Below, one piece after another: positions 1-8,552 of a DNA stretch of 64,000 nucleotides. Under the pieces are notes generated by a model. The model saw only the letters and a list, made by a program, of their open reading frames with translations. It was not told where the DNA came from and did no database searches. Positions within the stretch are counted from its first letter, which is position 1. Each line of letters opens with the position of its first letter. Position numbers and translations under genes: made by a program. Source of the stretch: Odoribacter sp. AF15-53 (GTDB lineage: Bacteria; Bacteroidota; Bacteroidia; Bacteroidales; Marinifilaceae); contig NZ_QUHC01000007.1 in assembly GCF_003479425.1 (NCBI RefSeq), forward strand, positions 1-64,000, read 5' to 3'.

Positions 1-25
1 TGGGAGAGTAGGTCGATGCCGAATT
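1..25 (+). rRNA. rrf: 5S rRNA, 3' end (partial)
   Basis: The first bases (TGGGAGAGTAGGTCGATGCC) match the conserved 3' strand of bacterial 5S rRNA (helix V/helix I region, compare GAGAGTAGG...TGCC). The gene runs off the left edge of the window, and the exact 3' end is estimated. A tRNA follows 33 bases later, which is the usual end of an rRNA operon. Confidence 0.75.
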
Positions 26-28
26 TAG

Positions 29-56
29 AAAATTGCTGAAGCAATTCAGCAATTTT
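29..56 (+). other. Perfect 12-bp hairpin between 5S rRNA and tRNA-Met
   Basis: Bases 29-40 and 45-56 are perfectly complementary, closing a GCAA (GNRA-type) tetraloop at 41-44. It sits in the 5S-tRNA spacer, so a role in processing of the rRNA-tRNA precursor, or partial termination, is the likeliest reading. It is not followed by a long T run beyond the four T of its own 3' arm, and the tRNA starts two bases later, so full termination seems unlikely. Confidence 0.7.
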
Positions 57-58
57 AT

Positions 59-132
59 GGCGAGGTAGCTCAGCTGGTTAGAGCGCATGATTCATAATCA
101 TGAGGTCGGCGGTTCAAGCCCGCCTCTCGCTA
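59..132 (+). tRNA. tRNA-Met (CAT anticodon)
   Basis: A complete cloverleaf can be folded. Acceptor 59-65 pairs with 125-131 (two G-U pairs), the D arm is GCTC/GAGC, the anticodon stem is CATGA/TCATG with loop TTCATAA (anticodon CAT), and the T stem is GGCGG/CCGCC with loop TTCAAGC. CCA is not encoded. The three G-C pairs of initiator tRNA are absent from the anticodon stem, so it is elongator tRNA-Met, or possibly the lysidine-modified tRNA-Ile2, which shares the CAT anticodon. It lies just behind the 5S gene and is probably co-transcribed with it. Confidence 0.93.
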
Positions 133-152
133 CAAAAGAACTAAAGGTTCTG

Positions 153-185
153 AAAGTCTCCGAAATTTCGGAGACTTTTTGTTTT
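153..185 (+). terminator. Rho-independent terminator of the rRNA/tRNA operon
   Basis: An 11-bp perfect stem (AAAGTCTCCGA, 153-163, with 168-178), loop AATT, is followed by TTGTTTT. It lies 20 bases after tRNA-Met and ends the rRNA operon transcript. Confidence 0.88.
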
Positions 186-253
186 ATATATAGGGAAAAT
201 TAAGACCGCTAGTTATAATTAGAATGTCCAATTTTTTAATTGAAAATTCGTAG

Positions 254-1603
254 TTATCTAATTTCTGGTAATTCGATACCTTTGATTTTTCGGTACAAAC
301 TTAGAGCATAGGAGTCGGTCATACCCGATACGTAGTCTGTTACCGTCTGTATTTTGGTATAAATGGAGTCGTCTTGATGAACTTTGTATTGTTCCGGCAT
401 AACGGATAAGATGTTTCGAGCATAGTAAGTTTCCGGTTTTAAAACAGCATCAATATATTCTTTTAGTATGGTGGCAAGAATTTTGAAACCTGCAATTTGA
501 ATCTGGGTAACGATGTTCGTGTGATAAATCCGAGAATAGGCTAATTCGGTACAAGTGTCGTAAGCTTGTTTGTTAGTCCCGGATAAGTGTTGAATTAAAC
601 TACCTTGGAATGTACCGTTCATGATCGCATCGTAATTCTCGCAGAATATGTCTGTACAGGCGTTGATTAGTTTGTTAATAATACCTGCACGTAGAAAAGC
701 GATATATTCGTTTTTATCAGTGACGATTTTAAACGTTCTGGCAATTGTTTTCAAATCTTCTTTATCCGTGTCTTTATCATAGAAATTAAGAAGAATTCGT
801 GTTGTTTCGTCATAAGATAAAATTTTTAATTTGTGCGAATCTTCGATATCCATGATCTGATAACAGATATCATCAGCAGCTTCTACAAGATACACGAGAG
901 GGTGTCGAACGTATTGAAGTGGTTTCGCATTTAGCTGGATGATTCCGAGTTCTTTAGCTACTTCCTGGTAGATTTCTTTTTCACTTTGGAAAAAACCGTA
1001 TTTATGGCCTTTAAGAGATGCTTTTGATTCAAACGGATATTTCACGATAGAGGCTAGTGTGGTAAATGTCATCGTGTAGCCTCCCGGACGTCGTCCGTTG
1101 AAACTATGCGTTAATAATCGAAAAGCATTCGCATTGCCTTCGAAATGGCTGATATCAGCCCACTCTTCGTCGGTTAGAAGTTTCTTTAAATATTGTCCTT
1201 CTCCTTCCGTGAAAAAATAGGAAATGGCTTCTTCCCCGGAATGACCGAATGGAGGGTTGCCTAAGTCGTGAGCGAGACAAGCCGTGCTGACGATAGTTCC
1301 GATTTCTTCCAAGATTTCGGGATGCTCCATTGTTTCTTTTGTTCTGACAAACTGGGCAATTTTATTTCCCAAGGAACGCCCCACGCTGGCCACCTCTAGG
1401 CTATGGGTTAACCGATTATGCACGAAGATGTTTCCGGGTAGAGGAAATACTTGTGTTTTGTTCTGTAAACGACGGAACGGTGAAGAGAAAATCAGTCGAT
1501 CATAATCTCTTTGAAATTGTGAACGATCATGAGAACGAAACATGGTTATAGTACTTCCCGGTTGATAACGTCTTGATGATAATAATTTATTCCAGTCCAT
1601 CAT
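254..1603 (-). CDS. dgt: dGTP triphosphohydrolase-like HD-domain protein
   Basis: A 449-residue member of the dGTPase family, which hydrolyses dNTPs to deoxynucleosides plus triphosphate and so helps control dNTP pools in the cytosol. HD-domain metal ligands are visible: NRLTHSLEV (His67), CLAHDLGNPPFGHSG (His112-Asp113 and His121) and YLVEAADDICY further on. The N-terminus (DYDRLIFSSPFRRLQNKTQVF) is typical of the family, and the length is normal for the Bacteroidetes type. Translation starts at one of two adjacent ATG codons. The gene is monocistronic and divergent from lplA. Substrate preference (dGTP or all dNTPs) cannot be read from the sequence. Confidence 0.92.
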   Translation of the reverse strand: MMDWNKLLSSRRYQPGSTITMFRSHDRSQFQRDYDRLIFSSPFRRLQNKTQVFPLPGNIFVHNRLTHSLEVASVGRSLGNKIAQFVRTKETMEHPEILEEIGTIVSTACLAHDLGNPPFGHSGEEAISYFFTEGEGQYLKKLLTDEEWADISHFEGNANAFRLLTHSFNGRRPGGYTMTFTTLASIVKYPFESKASLKGHKYGFFQSEKEIYQEVAKELGIIQLNAKPLQYVRHPLVYLVEAADDICYQIMDIEDSHKLKILSYDETTRILLNFYDKDTDKEDLKTIARTFKIVTDKNEYIAFLRAGIINKLINACTDIFCENYDAIMNGTFQGSLIQHLSGTNKQAYDTCTELAYSRIYHTNIVTQIQIAGFKILATILKEYIDAVLKPETYYARNILSVMPEQYKVHQDDSIYTKIQTVTDYVSGMTDSYALSLYRKIKGIELPEIR

Positions 1604-1700
1604 AAATAGTTGCAGATTACAAGTTACAGGCTACAAGTTGAAAATTAGAAGTGAATTTATCACTTGAAGAGCCGAAAAGCTCAACTTGTAACCGTTTGTA

Positions 1701-1731
1701 CAAAAGTAGTAATAAAAAGAAGAGGAAGCAA
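1701..1731 (-). promoter_or_regulatory. Promoter for dgt (Bacteroidetes type)
   Basis: On the minus strand, TACTTTTG (complement of 1701-1708) matches the -7 consensus TAnnTTTG. TTGC (complement of 1728-1731) lies 19 bases further upstream as a -33 element. The predicted transcript would have a leader of about 90 bases before dgt. Confidence 0.6.
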
Positions 1732-1807
1732 CTGAGCTTTATTTTTTTGCAAATAACCTAAATACGAGCGTGCACGTAAATGTAACTATGTTTTATTATA
1801 CGACGTT

Positions 1808-2542
1808 ATGAGGACACTATATATAAATAATTTTTTTACGAATATTTATTTCAATTTGGCGGCAGAAGAGTTCCTTTTAAAGAATCATTCCGAACCGATT
1901 TTTATGTTATGGCAAAATACGCCATCAGTTGTTTTGGGAAAACACCAATGCGTGGATATGGAGGTCAATATGGATTTTGCAAAAGAGAAATCTATTTGTG
2001 TCGCCCGAAGATATTCCGGGGGAGGAACTGTTTATCACGATTTGGGTAATCTCAATCTGACATTTATAGAGAATACGAAAACTCCGGATTTTGGAAAATA
2101 TACCCGGCAGATTCTACAATTTCTAAATTCGATCGGTATCAGAGCCCAGCCGGACTCTCGGTTGGGAATAAATATTGATGAATTTAAAATTTCAGGAAGT
2201 GCCCAATGTATTTACAAAACCAGGGTGATGTATCATTGCACGTTACTTTATAATACGGATCTTGACGTTCTTAGGGCATCGCTTGCGGGTAGTGGTTTGT
2301 GTAGAGGTACTTCCGGGAGATTTGCCATACCTTCTGTTAAGAGTCCGGTAGCCAATGTTATTACGTATTTAGATGCTCCTTCAAGTGTTCAGGATTTTAG
2401 GAAACGAGTTTTTGAATTTTTTCTTCATGCTGATATACATGGGCAAGTTTATGACTTGGGTTCGGATGAGATAGCAGATATCGAGCAACTTCAGAAAGAG
2501 AAATATGCCACGTCACGATGGATATTTGACAGGGCTTTTTAA
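1808..2542 (+). CDS. lplA: Lipoate-protein ligase A, short form
   Basis: A 244-residue protein of the LplA/BPL fold that attaches lipoate (or an activated form of it) to the lysine of lipoyl domains. The lipoate-binding signature RRYSGGGTVYHD is at residues 67-78, and the catalytic-lysine motif KISGSAQ starts at Lys127. It is shorter than E. coli LplA (about 338 residues) because the C-terminal accessory domain is missing; short forms are common in Bacteroidetes, but some need a separate partner for lipoate activation. The gene lies 112 bases before an E2 with a lipoyl domain and an E1, so that E2 is the probable substrate. Confidence 0.88.
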   Translation: MRTLYINNFFTNIYFNLAAEEFLLKNHSEPIFMLWQNTPSVVLGKHQCVDMEVNMDFAKEKSICVARRYSGGGTVYHDLGNLNLTFIENTKTPDFGKYTRQILQFLNSIGIRAQPDSRLGINIDEFKISGSAQCIYKTRVMYHCTLLYNTDLDVLRASLAGSGLCRGTSGRFAIPSVKSPVANVITYLDAPSSVQDFRKRVFEFFLHADIHGQVYDLGSDEIADIEQLQKEKYATSRWIFDRAF

Positions 2543-2654
2543 AAGACTTTATAGCTAAACATTTGAACATTCATATCCGTTTAATAAATAATTCATTTAA
2601 AACAGAATTGTATAGAATTCATGTTTAATAATAATGCTATAAAGTAATGATGAT

Positions 2655-3935
2655 ATGACTATATTTGAAATAAAGATGCCTAAGTTGGGCGAGAGTATCA
2701 CGGAAGGAACTATCGTTTCTTGGTCCGTAAAAGTTGGTGATACCATAAAAGAAGACGACGTGTTATTTGAAGTCAACACGGCAAAAGTGAGTGCAGAGAT
2801 ACCTTCTCCTGTTTCCGGGAAAATTGTTCGGGTCTTTTTTAAGGAAGGGGATGTGGTGCCTATCGGTACGGTTGTTGCAACCGTGGATATGGATGGAGAA
2901 AATTTAGCGGGAGAATCCGAACATGTGGATTTGAAAGAAGAGGAAGTATCTGGTTCGGAATCGACGAATGTTTTGAGCGAAAATTCTCGTAAAGAAGTAG
3001 AAGATTCAAGATGGTATTCTCCTGTCGTGCTTCAGATAGCTCAAGAAGCTAAAATTCCGAATGATGAATTGAATCGTATCAAAGGAACCGGATATCTGGG
3101 ACGGTTGAGTAAAAAGGATATCAACGAGTATATAGAACGGAAGAGAAAAGGTGTTTCCGAATCTGCTCCTGCCATAGAGGCAAAAACAGAAATACGGGAG
3201 AATGTTGCAGAACAAAAACAAACACCCGTGCTTGTCAGTTCCGAGGATGAAGTACGTCCGATGGATTATGTTCGTCGGCTTATCGCCGATCACATGGTGA
3301 TGTCTAAGAAGGTGTCGCCGCATGTAACCAGTGTTATAGAAATAGATGTCACAAAATTGGTCCAATGGCGGGAGAAAAACAAAGAGGCGTTCTTCCGGAA
3401 AGAGAATGTTAAACTTACGTTTATGCCGGTAATTGTTGAAGCCGCAGCAAAAGCTCTTGCCGAATATCCTTTGGTAAATTCTTCCGTGGATGGTTATAAT
3501 ATCATATTGAAGAAACGTGTTAATATTGGTATCGCCGTTTCACTTCATGATGGGAATTTGATTGTACCAGTGGTACATGATGTGGATCATCTTAATCTGA
3601 ACGGGTTGGCCGTTACTATTGATATGTTGGCAACCAAAGCCAGGGAAAATAAATTACAACCGGGTGATATTGAAGGAGGAACATTCACGATTACTAATTT
3701 CGGGACTTTTAAAAGTCTTTTTGGCACACCTATTATTAATCAACCCCAAGTTGCTATTCTAGGCGTTGGCTATATTGAAAAGAAACCTGCCGTGATAGAA
3801 ACTCCGGATGGTGACGTTATCGCTATCAGACACAAAATGTATTTGTCTCTTTCTTATGATCATCGTGTGATAGACGGGGCTCTCGGCGGACAATTTCTGA
3901 GAAGAGTGGGGGATATTCTTGAAAATTGGAATTAA
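2655..3935 (+). CDS. 2-oxoacid dehydrogenase complex, E2 dihydrolipoyl acyltransferase
   Basis: A 426-residue E2 with the standard three parts. The lipoyl domain (about 1-80) has the modified lysine at Lys44 in NTAKVSAEIPSP. A peripheral-subunit-binding domain spans about 118-160 (SPVVLQIAQEAKIP...GRLSKKDI). The catalytic acyltransferase domain (about 205-426) carries the active-site motif DHRVIDG (402-408) and TFTITNFG. It moves acyl groups from E1 to CoA. It is followed 19 bases later by the fused E1 and preceded by lplA. With the E1 type found here, a branched-chain 2-oxoacid dehydrogenase is the most likely assignment, though pyruvate or an unusual 2-oxoacid cannot be excluded. No E3 gene is in the window. 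Confidence 0.88.
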   Translation: MTIFEIKMPKLGESITEGTIVSWSVKVGDTIKEDDVLFEVNTAKVSAEIPSPVSGKIVRVFFKEGDVVPIGTVVATVDMDGENLAGESEHVDLKEEEVSGSESTNVLSENSRKEVEDSRWYSPVVLQIAQEAKIPNDELNRIKGTGYLGRLSKKDINEYIERKRKGVSESAPAIEAKTEIRENVAEQKQTPVLVSSEDEVRPMDYVRRLIADHMVMSKKVSPHVTSVIEIDVTKLVQWREKNKEAFFRKENVKLTFMPVIVEAAAKALAEYPLVNSSVDGYNIILKKRVNIGIAVSLHDGNLIVPVVHDVDHLNLNGLAVTIDMLATKARENKLQPGDIEGGTFTITNFGTFKSLFGTPIINQPQVAILGVGYIEKKPAVIETPDGDVIAIRHKMYLSLSYDHRVIDGALGGQFLRRVGDILENWN

Positions 3936-3954
3936 TTTAATAGGATAAGGATGT

Positions 3955-5988
3955 ATGAAAAAATATGATATAAAGAATACAGATAAGGAAACCCTGAAGA
4001 AATGGTTTCATCTTATGACCTTGGGGCGGGCTTTGGATGAGAAGGCTCCGGTGTATCTGTTACAGTCGTTAGGTTGGTCATTTCACGCTCCCTATGCCGG
4101 GCATGACGGAATCCAGTTGGCTATAGGGCAGGTGTTTAAAAGAGGCGAGGATTTTTTGTTCCCTTATTACCGGGATTTGCTTACGACTCTCTCGGCTGGA
4201 ATGACTGCGGAGGAAATTATATTGAACGGTATTTCCAAAGCGACTGATCCAGGAAGCGGTGGGCGGCATATGTCGAATCATTTTGCTAAACCGGAATGGC
4301 ATATTGAAAATATATCTTCTGCCACGGGAACTCATGATTTGCACGCTGTCGGTGTGGCCAGGTCTATGGTATATTATGGACACAAGGGGGTAGCTATAAC
4401 GTCTCACGGGGAGTCCGCCACGTCAGAAGGATTTGTTTACGAGGCTATTAATGGGGCTAGTACTGAATGTTTACCTGTTATTTTTGTTATTCAGGATAAC
4501 GGGTATGGAATTTCTGTTCCTAAAAATAAACAGACGGCGAATCGTAAGGTGGCCGATAATTTTTCAGGCTTTAAAAACCTGAAAATCATTCATTGTAATG
4601 GAAAAGATGTATTTGATTCGATGAATGCTATGGCGGAAGCTAGGGAATATGCTATCACCACGAGTAATCCGGTTATTGTACAGGCCAATTGTGTACGTAT
4701 CGGTTCACATTCCAACTCGGATAAGCATACGTTGTACCGGGATGAGAATGAATTAGCCTACGTGAAAGCGGCTGATCCGTTGTACAAATTCCGCCGGATG
4801 TTAATTCGTTACAAGCGATTCACAGAGGAAGAGTTACTGCAGATTGAGGACGAGGTGAAAAAAGAGCAAAATTTGGCTCATCGTAAGGCTTTAGCAGCTC
4901 CGGACCCGACACCTGATAGTGTGTTGAAGTTTGTTTTGCCAGAACCATACCAGCCTGAAAAGTATAAGGATGGTATTCAGGATCAAGAGGGAGAAAAAAA
5001 AACGATGGTTGTCGCTTTGAACGAAACGTTAAAAGCGGAATTCCGTTATAACCCGGATACGTTTATCTGGGGACAAGATGTTGCCAATAAGGAAAAGGGG
5101 GGTGTTTTTAATGTCACTAAAGGTATGCAACAGGAATTCGGGGAGGCTAGGGTATTCAGTGCCCCGATTGCCGAAGATTATATTGTCGGGACAGCTAACG
5201 GGATGTGTCGTTTTGATTCGAAAATACATATTGTTATTGAAGGAGCCGAGTTTGCAGACTATTTCTGGCCGGCTGTTGAGCAATACGTGGAATGTACTCA
5301 CGAGTACTGGCGTAGTAACGGAAAGTTTACACCTAATATCACGCTTCGTTTAGCTTCCGGGGGATATATCGGTGGTGGTTTGTATCATTCTCAAAATGTG
5401 GAGGGTGCATTGACTACGCTTCCGGGAGCTCGTATCGTGTGTCCTTCTTTTGCGGATGATGCGGCTGGATTATTACGTACAAGCATACGTTCTAAAGGTT
5501 TTACTTTGTTTTTGGAGCCTAAAGCCTTGTATAATTCAGTGGATGCGGCAACCGTTGTTCCTGATGATTTCGAAGTCCCTTTTGGTAAGGCTCGTGTACG
5601 TAGGGAAGGAGGTGATCTGAGTATTATCACGTACGGGAATACGACTCACCTTTGTTTGAAGGTGGCCGATCGTTTGGCAAAAGAAGGCCGGGGAAATGTT
5701 GAAGTTGTTGATATTCGTTCCTTGATCCCGCTGGATAAAGAGACTATATTTGCGTCTGTTCGGAAAACAAGCAAAGTACTTGTCGTGCATGAGGATAAGG
5801 TATTTTCTGGTTTCGGGGCAGAGTTGGCTGCAACTATCGGGACTGAGATGTTCCGTTATTTAGATGCCCCGGTGCAACGCGTGGGTTCGATTTTTACCCC
5901 CGTGGGTTTTAACTTGGTGCTGGAGCGGGCAATTCTTCCCGGTGAAGATAAAATTTTTAAAGCAGCCAAGGAGTTACTGGAGTATTAA
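3955..5988 (+). CDS. 2-oxoacid dehydrogenase E1, alpha-beta fusion
   Basis: A 677-residue thiamine-diphosphate enzyme in which the E1 alpha half (about 1-335) and the E1 beta (transketolase-like) half (about 350-677) are fused. In the alpha half the ThDP/Mg motif appears as HGESATSEG (151-159) followed by QDNGYGIS (180-187), so the usual GDG is HGE here. RYNPDTFIWGQDVANKEKGG and HEDKVFSGFGAE mark the beta half. It decarboxylates a 2-oxoacid and acylates the lipoyl group of the E2 encoded just upstream. This fused form is known in Bacteroidetes, usually annotated as branched-chain or generic 2-oxoacid E1. Substrate is inferred only. Confidence 0.88.
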   Translation: MKKYDIKNTDKETLKKWFHLMTLGRALDEKAPVYLLQSLGWSFHAPYAGHDGIQLAIGQVFKRGEDFLFPYYRDLLTTLSAGMTAEEIILNGISKATDPGSGGRHMSNHFAKPEWHIENISSATGTHDLHAVGVARSMVYYGHKGVAITSHGESATSEGFVYEAINGASTECLPVIFVIQDNGYGISVPKNKQTANRKVADNFSGFKNLKIIHCNGKDVFDSMNAMAEAREYAITTSNPVIVQANCVRIGSHSNSDKHTLYRDENELAYVKAADPLYKFRRMLIRYKRFTEEELLQIEDEVKKEQNLAHRKALAAPDPTPDSVLKFVLPEPYQPEKYKDGIQDQEGEKKTMVVALNETLKAEFRYNPDTFIWGQDVANKEKGGVFNVTKGMQQEFGEARVFSAPIAEDYIVGTANGMCRFDSKIHIVIEGAEFADYFWPAVEQYVECTHEYWRSNGKFTPNITLRLASGGYIGGGLYHSQNVEGALTTLPGARIVCPSFADDAAGLLRTSIRSKGFTLFLEPKALYNSVDAATVVPDDFEVPFGKARVRREGGDLSIITYGNTTHLCLKVADRLAKEGRGNVEVVDIRSLIPLDKETIFASVRKTSKVLVVHEDKVFSGFGAELAATIGTEMFRYLDAPVQRVGSIFTPVGFNLVLERAILPGEDKIFKAAKELLEY

Positions 5989-6005
5989 TTATATATAGAA
6001 ATGGC

Positions 6006-6512
6006 ATGATGAAAAAGATAGGATTATTTTATAAGACAGATTCTTTCAATACAGCTCTGGTGGCGGAAAAAATCAAACATGAATTCATGAATGATGTTGA
6101 TGTTATTCCCGTTGACAATGTCTGGAAAAAAGAATTTGAGTCCTATGATAATATTATTATAGGTTCTTCAACTTGGTTCGATGGAGAGTTACCGACTTAT
6201 TGGGATGAATTGATTCCCGAATTGAAAACTTTGAATCTGAAAAACAAGAAAATAGCGATATTCGGTTTGGGAGATCAGGTGAATTATCCCGATAACTTCG
6301 TTGATGGTATCGGAATCCTTGCTGAAGTACTCGAACAGGCAGGTGCTATGATAGTAGGCTATACATCATCGGAGGGTTATCAATTCAATCAATCGCGAGC
6401 GTTAAAGAACGATCGTTTGTTAGGGCTTGCTATTGATCTGGAAAACCAACCAGATAAGACGGATAAACGTGTCAAGGCATGGACCGGACAATTGAAAAAA
6501 GAATTTGTATAA
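6006..6512 (+). CDS. fldA: Flavodoxin (cytosolic, long-chain)
   Basis: A 168-residue protein with no signal peptide and with flavodoxin strands and loops: IGLFYKTDSFNTALVAEKI at the N-terminus, then IIIGSSTWFDGELPTYWDE, then FGLGDQVNYPDNFVDG. These match the FMN-phosphate, 50s and 90s loops of long-chain flavodoxins. The phosphate loop TDSFNTA departs from the usual T/S-x-T-G-x-T because the glycine is missing. Start is at one of two adjacent ATGs, 17 bases after the E1 gene, so it may belong to the same operon. Flavodoxin can serve as the electron acceptor of NifJ (encoded at 16458). Identity as a flavodoxin is firm; the partner is inferred. Confidence 0.85.
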   Translation: MMKKIGLFYKTDSFNTALVAEKIKHEFMNDVDVIPVDNVWKKEFESYDNIIIGSSTWFDGELPTYWDELIPELKTLNLKNKKIAIFGLGDQVNYPDNFVDGIGILAEVLEQAGAMIVGYTSSEGYQFNQSRALKNDRLLGLAIDLENQPDKTDKRVKAWTGQLKKEFV

Positions 6513-6582
6513 TATTACGAGTGGTTCCCCGTGGAGAATAGATTACGGGAGAATTTTTCGGGGGACTGTTTAAATTTTTTGT

Positions 6583-6960
6583 ATGCAGATCGTGTTATTT
6601 GATGGATATTGTAATTTATGTAGCTCAACGGTGAAGTTTATTCTCCGGAAATCCTCTTCTGTGCGATTTTGTTTTATTCCCTTGCAATCGGAAACAGGTA
6701 AATGCCTGATGAAGAGATTGGGAATTGTAACGAATGGGAATGATTCTGTTGTCTATGTGAAAGATAATTATTATTTTATCCGGTCAGATGCTATACTACA
6801 TATTTTGAAAGATATCGGGAAGGGATGGCAGATATTTTATTATTGTTTGATTATCGTTCCTTCTTTCGTGCGTGACCCTATATATAATTTCGTTGCTCGT
6901 TTAAGATATCGCTTATGGGGTAAACGGGAAACCTGCCTATTACCTGATAAAAAAAAGTAA
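6583..6960 (+). CDS. DCC-family thiol-disulfide oxidoreductase-like protein (DUF393)
   Basis: A 125-residue protein whose start, VLFDGYCNLCSSTVKFIL, holds the family signature DGxCxxC (Asp7, Cys10, Cys13). The domain is thioredoxin-like and the family is named for this motif; biochemical roles are mostly unproven. A hydrophobic stretch near residues 88-98 (IFYYCLIIVPSF) may touch the membrane. It lies 70 bases after flavodoxin, in the same direction. Its stop codon is inside the hairpin of the terminator shared with the converging CoA-transferase gene. Confidence 0.8.
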   Translation: MQIVLFDGYCNLCSSTVKFILRKSSSVRFCFIPLQSETGKCLMKRLGIVTNGNDSVVYVKDNYYFIRSDAILHILKDIGKGWQIFYYCLIIVPSFVRDPIYNFVARLRYRLWGKRETCLLPDKKK

Positions 6961-6984
6961 CCAAATATTTTGGTTACTTTTTTT
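6950..6984. terminator. Bidirectional terminator between DCC gene and CoA-transferase
   Basis: A7-GTAACCAAA (6950-6965) pairs with TTTGGTTAC-T7 (6969-6984), loop TAT. Because both arms end in A/T runs it can stop transcription from both sides, which fits the converging genes at 6960 and 7015. Confidence 0.88.
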
Positions 6985-7014
6985 ATCCGTAAACTTGTGA
7001 CGTTTATGAGGATT

Positions 7015-8322
7015 TTATTTTTTAATGAAATGATAGTGACTACCAAATCTTTCAAAAGCGGCTTGATCAAGAGCTTCCCGATGATCTGGATGAGCAATTT
7101 TGATGATCTCTTTAGCTCTATCCTGAAGCGTTTTCCCGTAAAGGTTGGCAACACCGAATTCCGTAACGATATAGTGCACGTCAAAACGGGTAGTTACAAC
7201 ACCAGCACCATCTAATAAGGTCGGGGTGATTTTGCTAACACCTTTATTGGTTACAGCGGGTAAAGCGATAATCGGTTTTCCGCCTTCACTGGCAGCAGCT
7301 CCGCGGATAAAATCTAATTGCCCACCGCAACCGCTGTAGAATTTGATACCAAGAGAATCGGCATTTACCTGTCCGGTGATATCTACTGATAACGCCGAGT
7401 TGATAGCAGTCATTTTAGGTTGTTGAGCGATAATGAACGGATCGTTCGTGTAGCCGACGTCCATCATGGCAACACCTGGATTATCATCGATAAAGTCATA
7501 TACTCGTTTGGAACCCATCAAGAAGGTAGAAACGATTTTACCCTTATCGAATTTTTTGTTCATGTTGTTGATAACTCCTTTTTCATACAAAGGTAATACG
7601 CCGTCAGCGAACATCTCGGTGTGGATACCTAAGTTTTTGTGGTTCCCTAATTGAGAGAGTACGGCATTCGGGATTGCACCGATACCCATTTGAAGGGTGG
7701 CACCGTCCTCGATCAAAGAAGCGGCATTGCGGCCGATAGCGATATCCTGTTCGGTTAAGCTTGCCGGATGAGCCTCGATTAACGGGGTGTTATCTTCGCA
7801 GAAGATATCGATATCCGATAATTTGATAATGGCATCACCCCATGCTCTCGGCACGTTCGGGTTGATGACTCCGATTACTGTTTTTGCATTTTGCACGGCA
7901 GCCAACGTGGCATCAACAGAAGTACCCATGGAAACAAACCCGTGTTTGTCAGGAGGACAAACCTGAATCATGGCAACATCAATCGGGTGAATTCCGCTTC
8001 TGATGAGTTTTTGAGTCTCGCTCAAATGAACGGGAACATAGTCGGCGTAACCAGCTTGTGTTTGTTTACGAACATTACTTCCCACGAAATAGGATTCCAA
8101 AGAGAAGATTCCTTCGAATTCAGCTTCCGAGTAAGGAGCGCTTCCTTCCGTGTGCAGGTGTTGTAACTTCACGTCTTTCAATTCTCCGGCACGTCCTCTA
8201 TTACAAAGGGCTTGAATTAGACCTTGAGGGGCGCAGGCCACGCTGTGAATATGAATCCGGTCTCCGGATTTTACAACTTTTACAGCCTCTTCAAATGATA
8301 CTGTTTTTATTCCTTGATACAT
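7015..8322 (-). CDS. Acetyl-CoA hydrolase/transferase family, 4-hydroxybutyrate-type CoA-transferase
   Basis: A 435-residue class I CoA-transferase. The acyl-enzyme glutamate is probably Glu236 in GIHTEMFADG, preceded by MGIGAIPNAVL and followed by a glycine-rich GCGGQLDFIRG near residue 335; these resemble 4-hydroxybutyrate and butyryl-CoA:acetate transferases more than acetyl-CoA hydrolases. It would exchange CoA between a short-chain acyl-CoA and a free acid (acetate, butyrate, 4-hydroxybutyrate) in the cytosol. In a butyrate-forming Bacteroidales this is a plausible terminal or entry step of the 4-hydroxybutyrate/butyrate route. No other butyrate gene is adjacent, so substrate remains open. 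Confidence 0.85.
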   Translation of the reverse strand: MYQGIKTVSFEEAVKVVKSGDRIHIHSVACAPQGLIQALCNRGRAGELKDVKLQHLHTEGSAPYSEAEFEGIFSLESYFVGSNVRKQTQAGYADYVPVHLSETQKLIRSGIHPIDVAMIQVCPPDKHGFVSMGTSVDATLAAVQNAKTVIGVINPNVPRAWGDAIIKLSDIDIFCEDNTPLIEAHPASLTEQDIAIGRNAASLIEDGATLQMGIGAIPNAVLSQLGNHKNLGIHTEMFADGVLPLYEKGVINNMNKKFDKGKIVSTFLMGSKRVYDFIDDNPGVAMMDVGYTNDPFIIAQQPKMTAINSALSVDITGQVNADSLGIKFYSGCGGQLDFIRGAAASEGGKPIIALPAVTNKGVSKITPTLLDGAGVVTTRFDVHYIVTEFGVANLYGKTLQDRAKEIIKIAHPDHREALDQAAFERFGSHYHFIKK

Positions 8323-8552
8323 AGCAAGTTATTTTGTTTTAAATTTCTTATGATGTTATTATTAGCATACCTCTTAAAACGGGCTGCAAGTTAGCAACAC
8401 TCTTTTAATTAAACAATTTTTTCCGTAATTATTACAGGCAACGAGTACAAGCTGGATGAACGCTTGTAAATTTCGGCCATAAAGCTGGGGCTTGAGAGTT
8501 TTTATTTTTAGTAAATATGTCTGTTGGGGATATGCTATAAAACACTATTACT

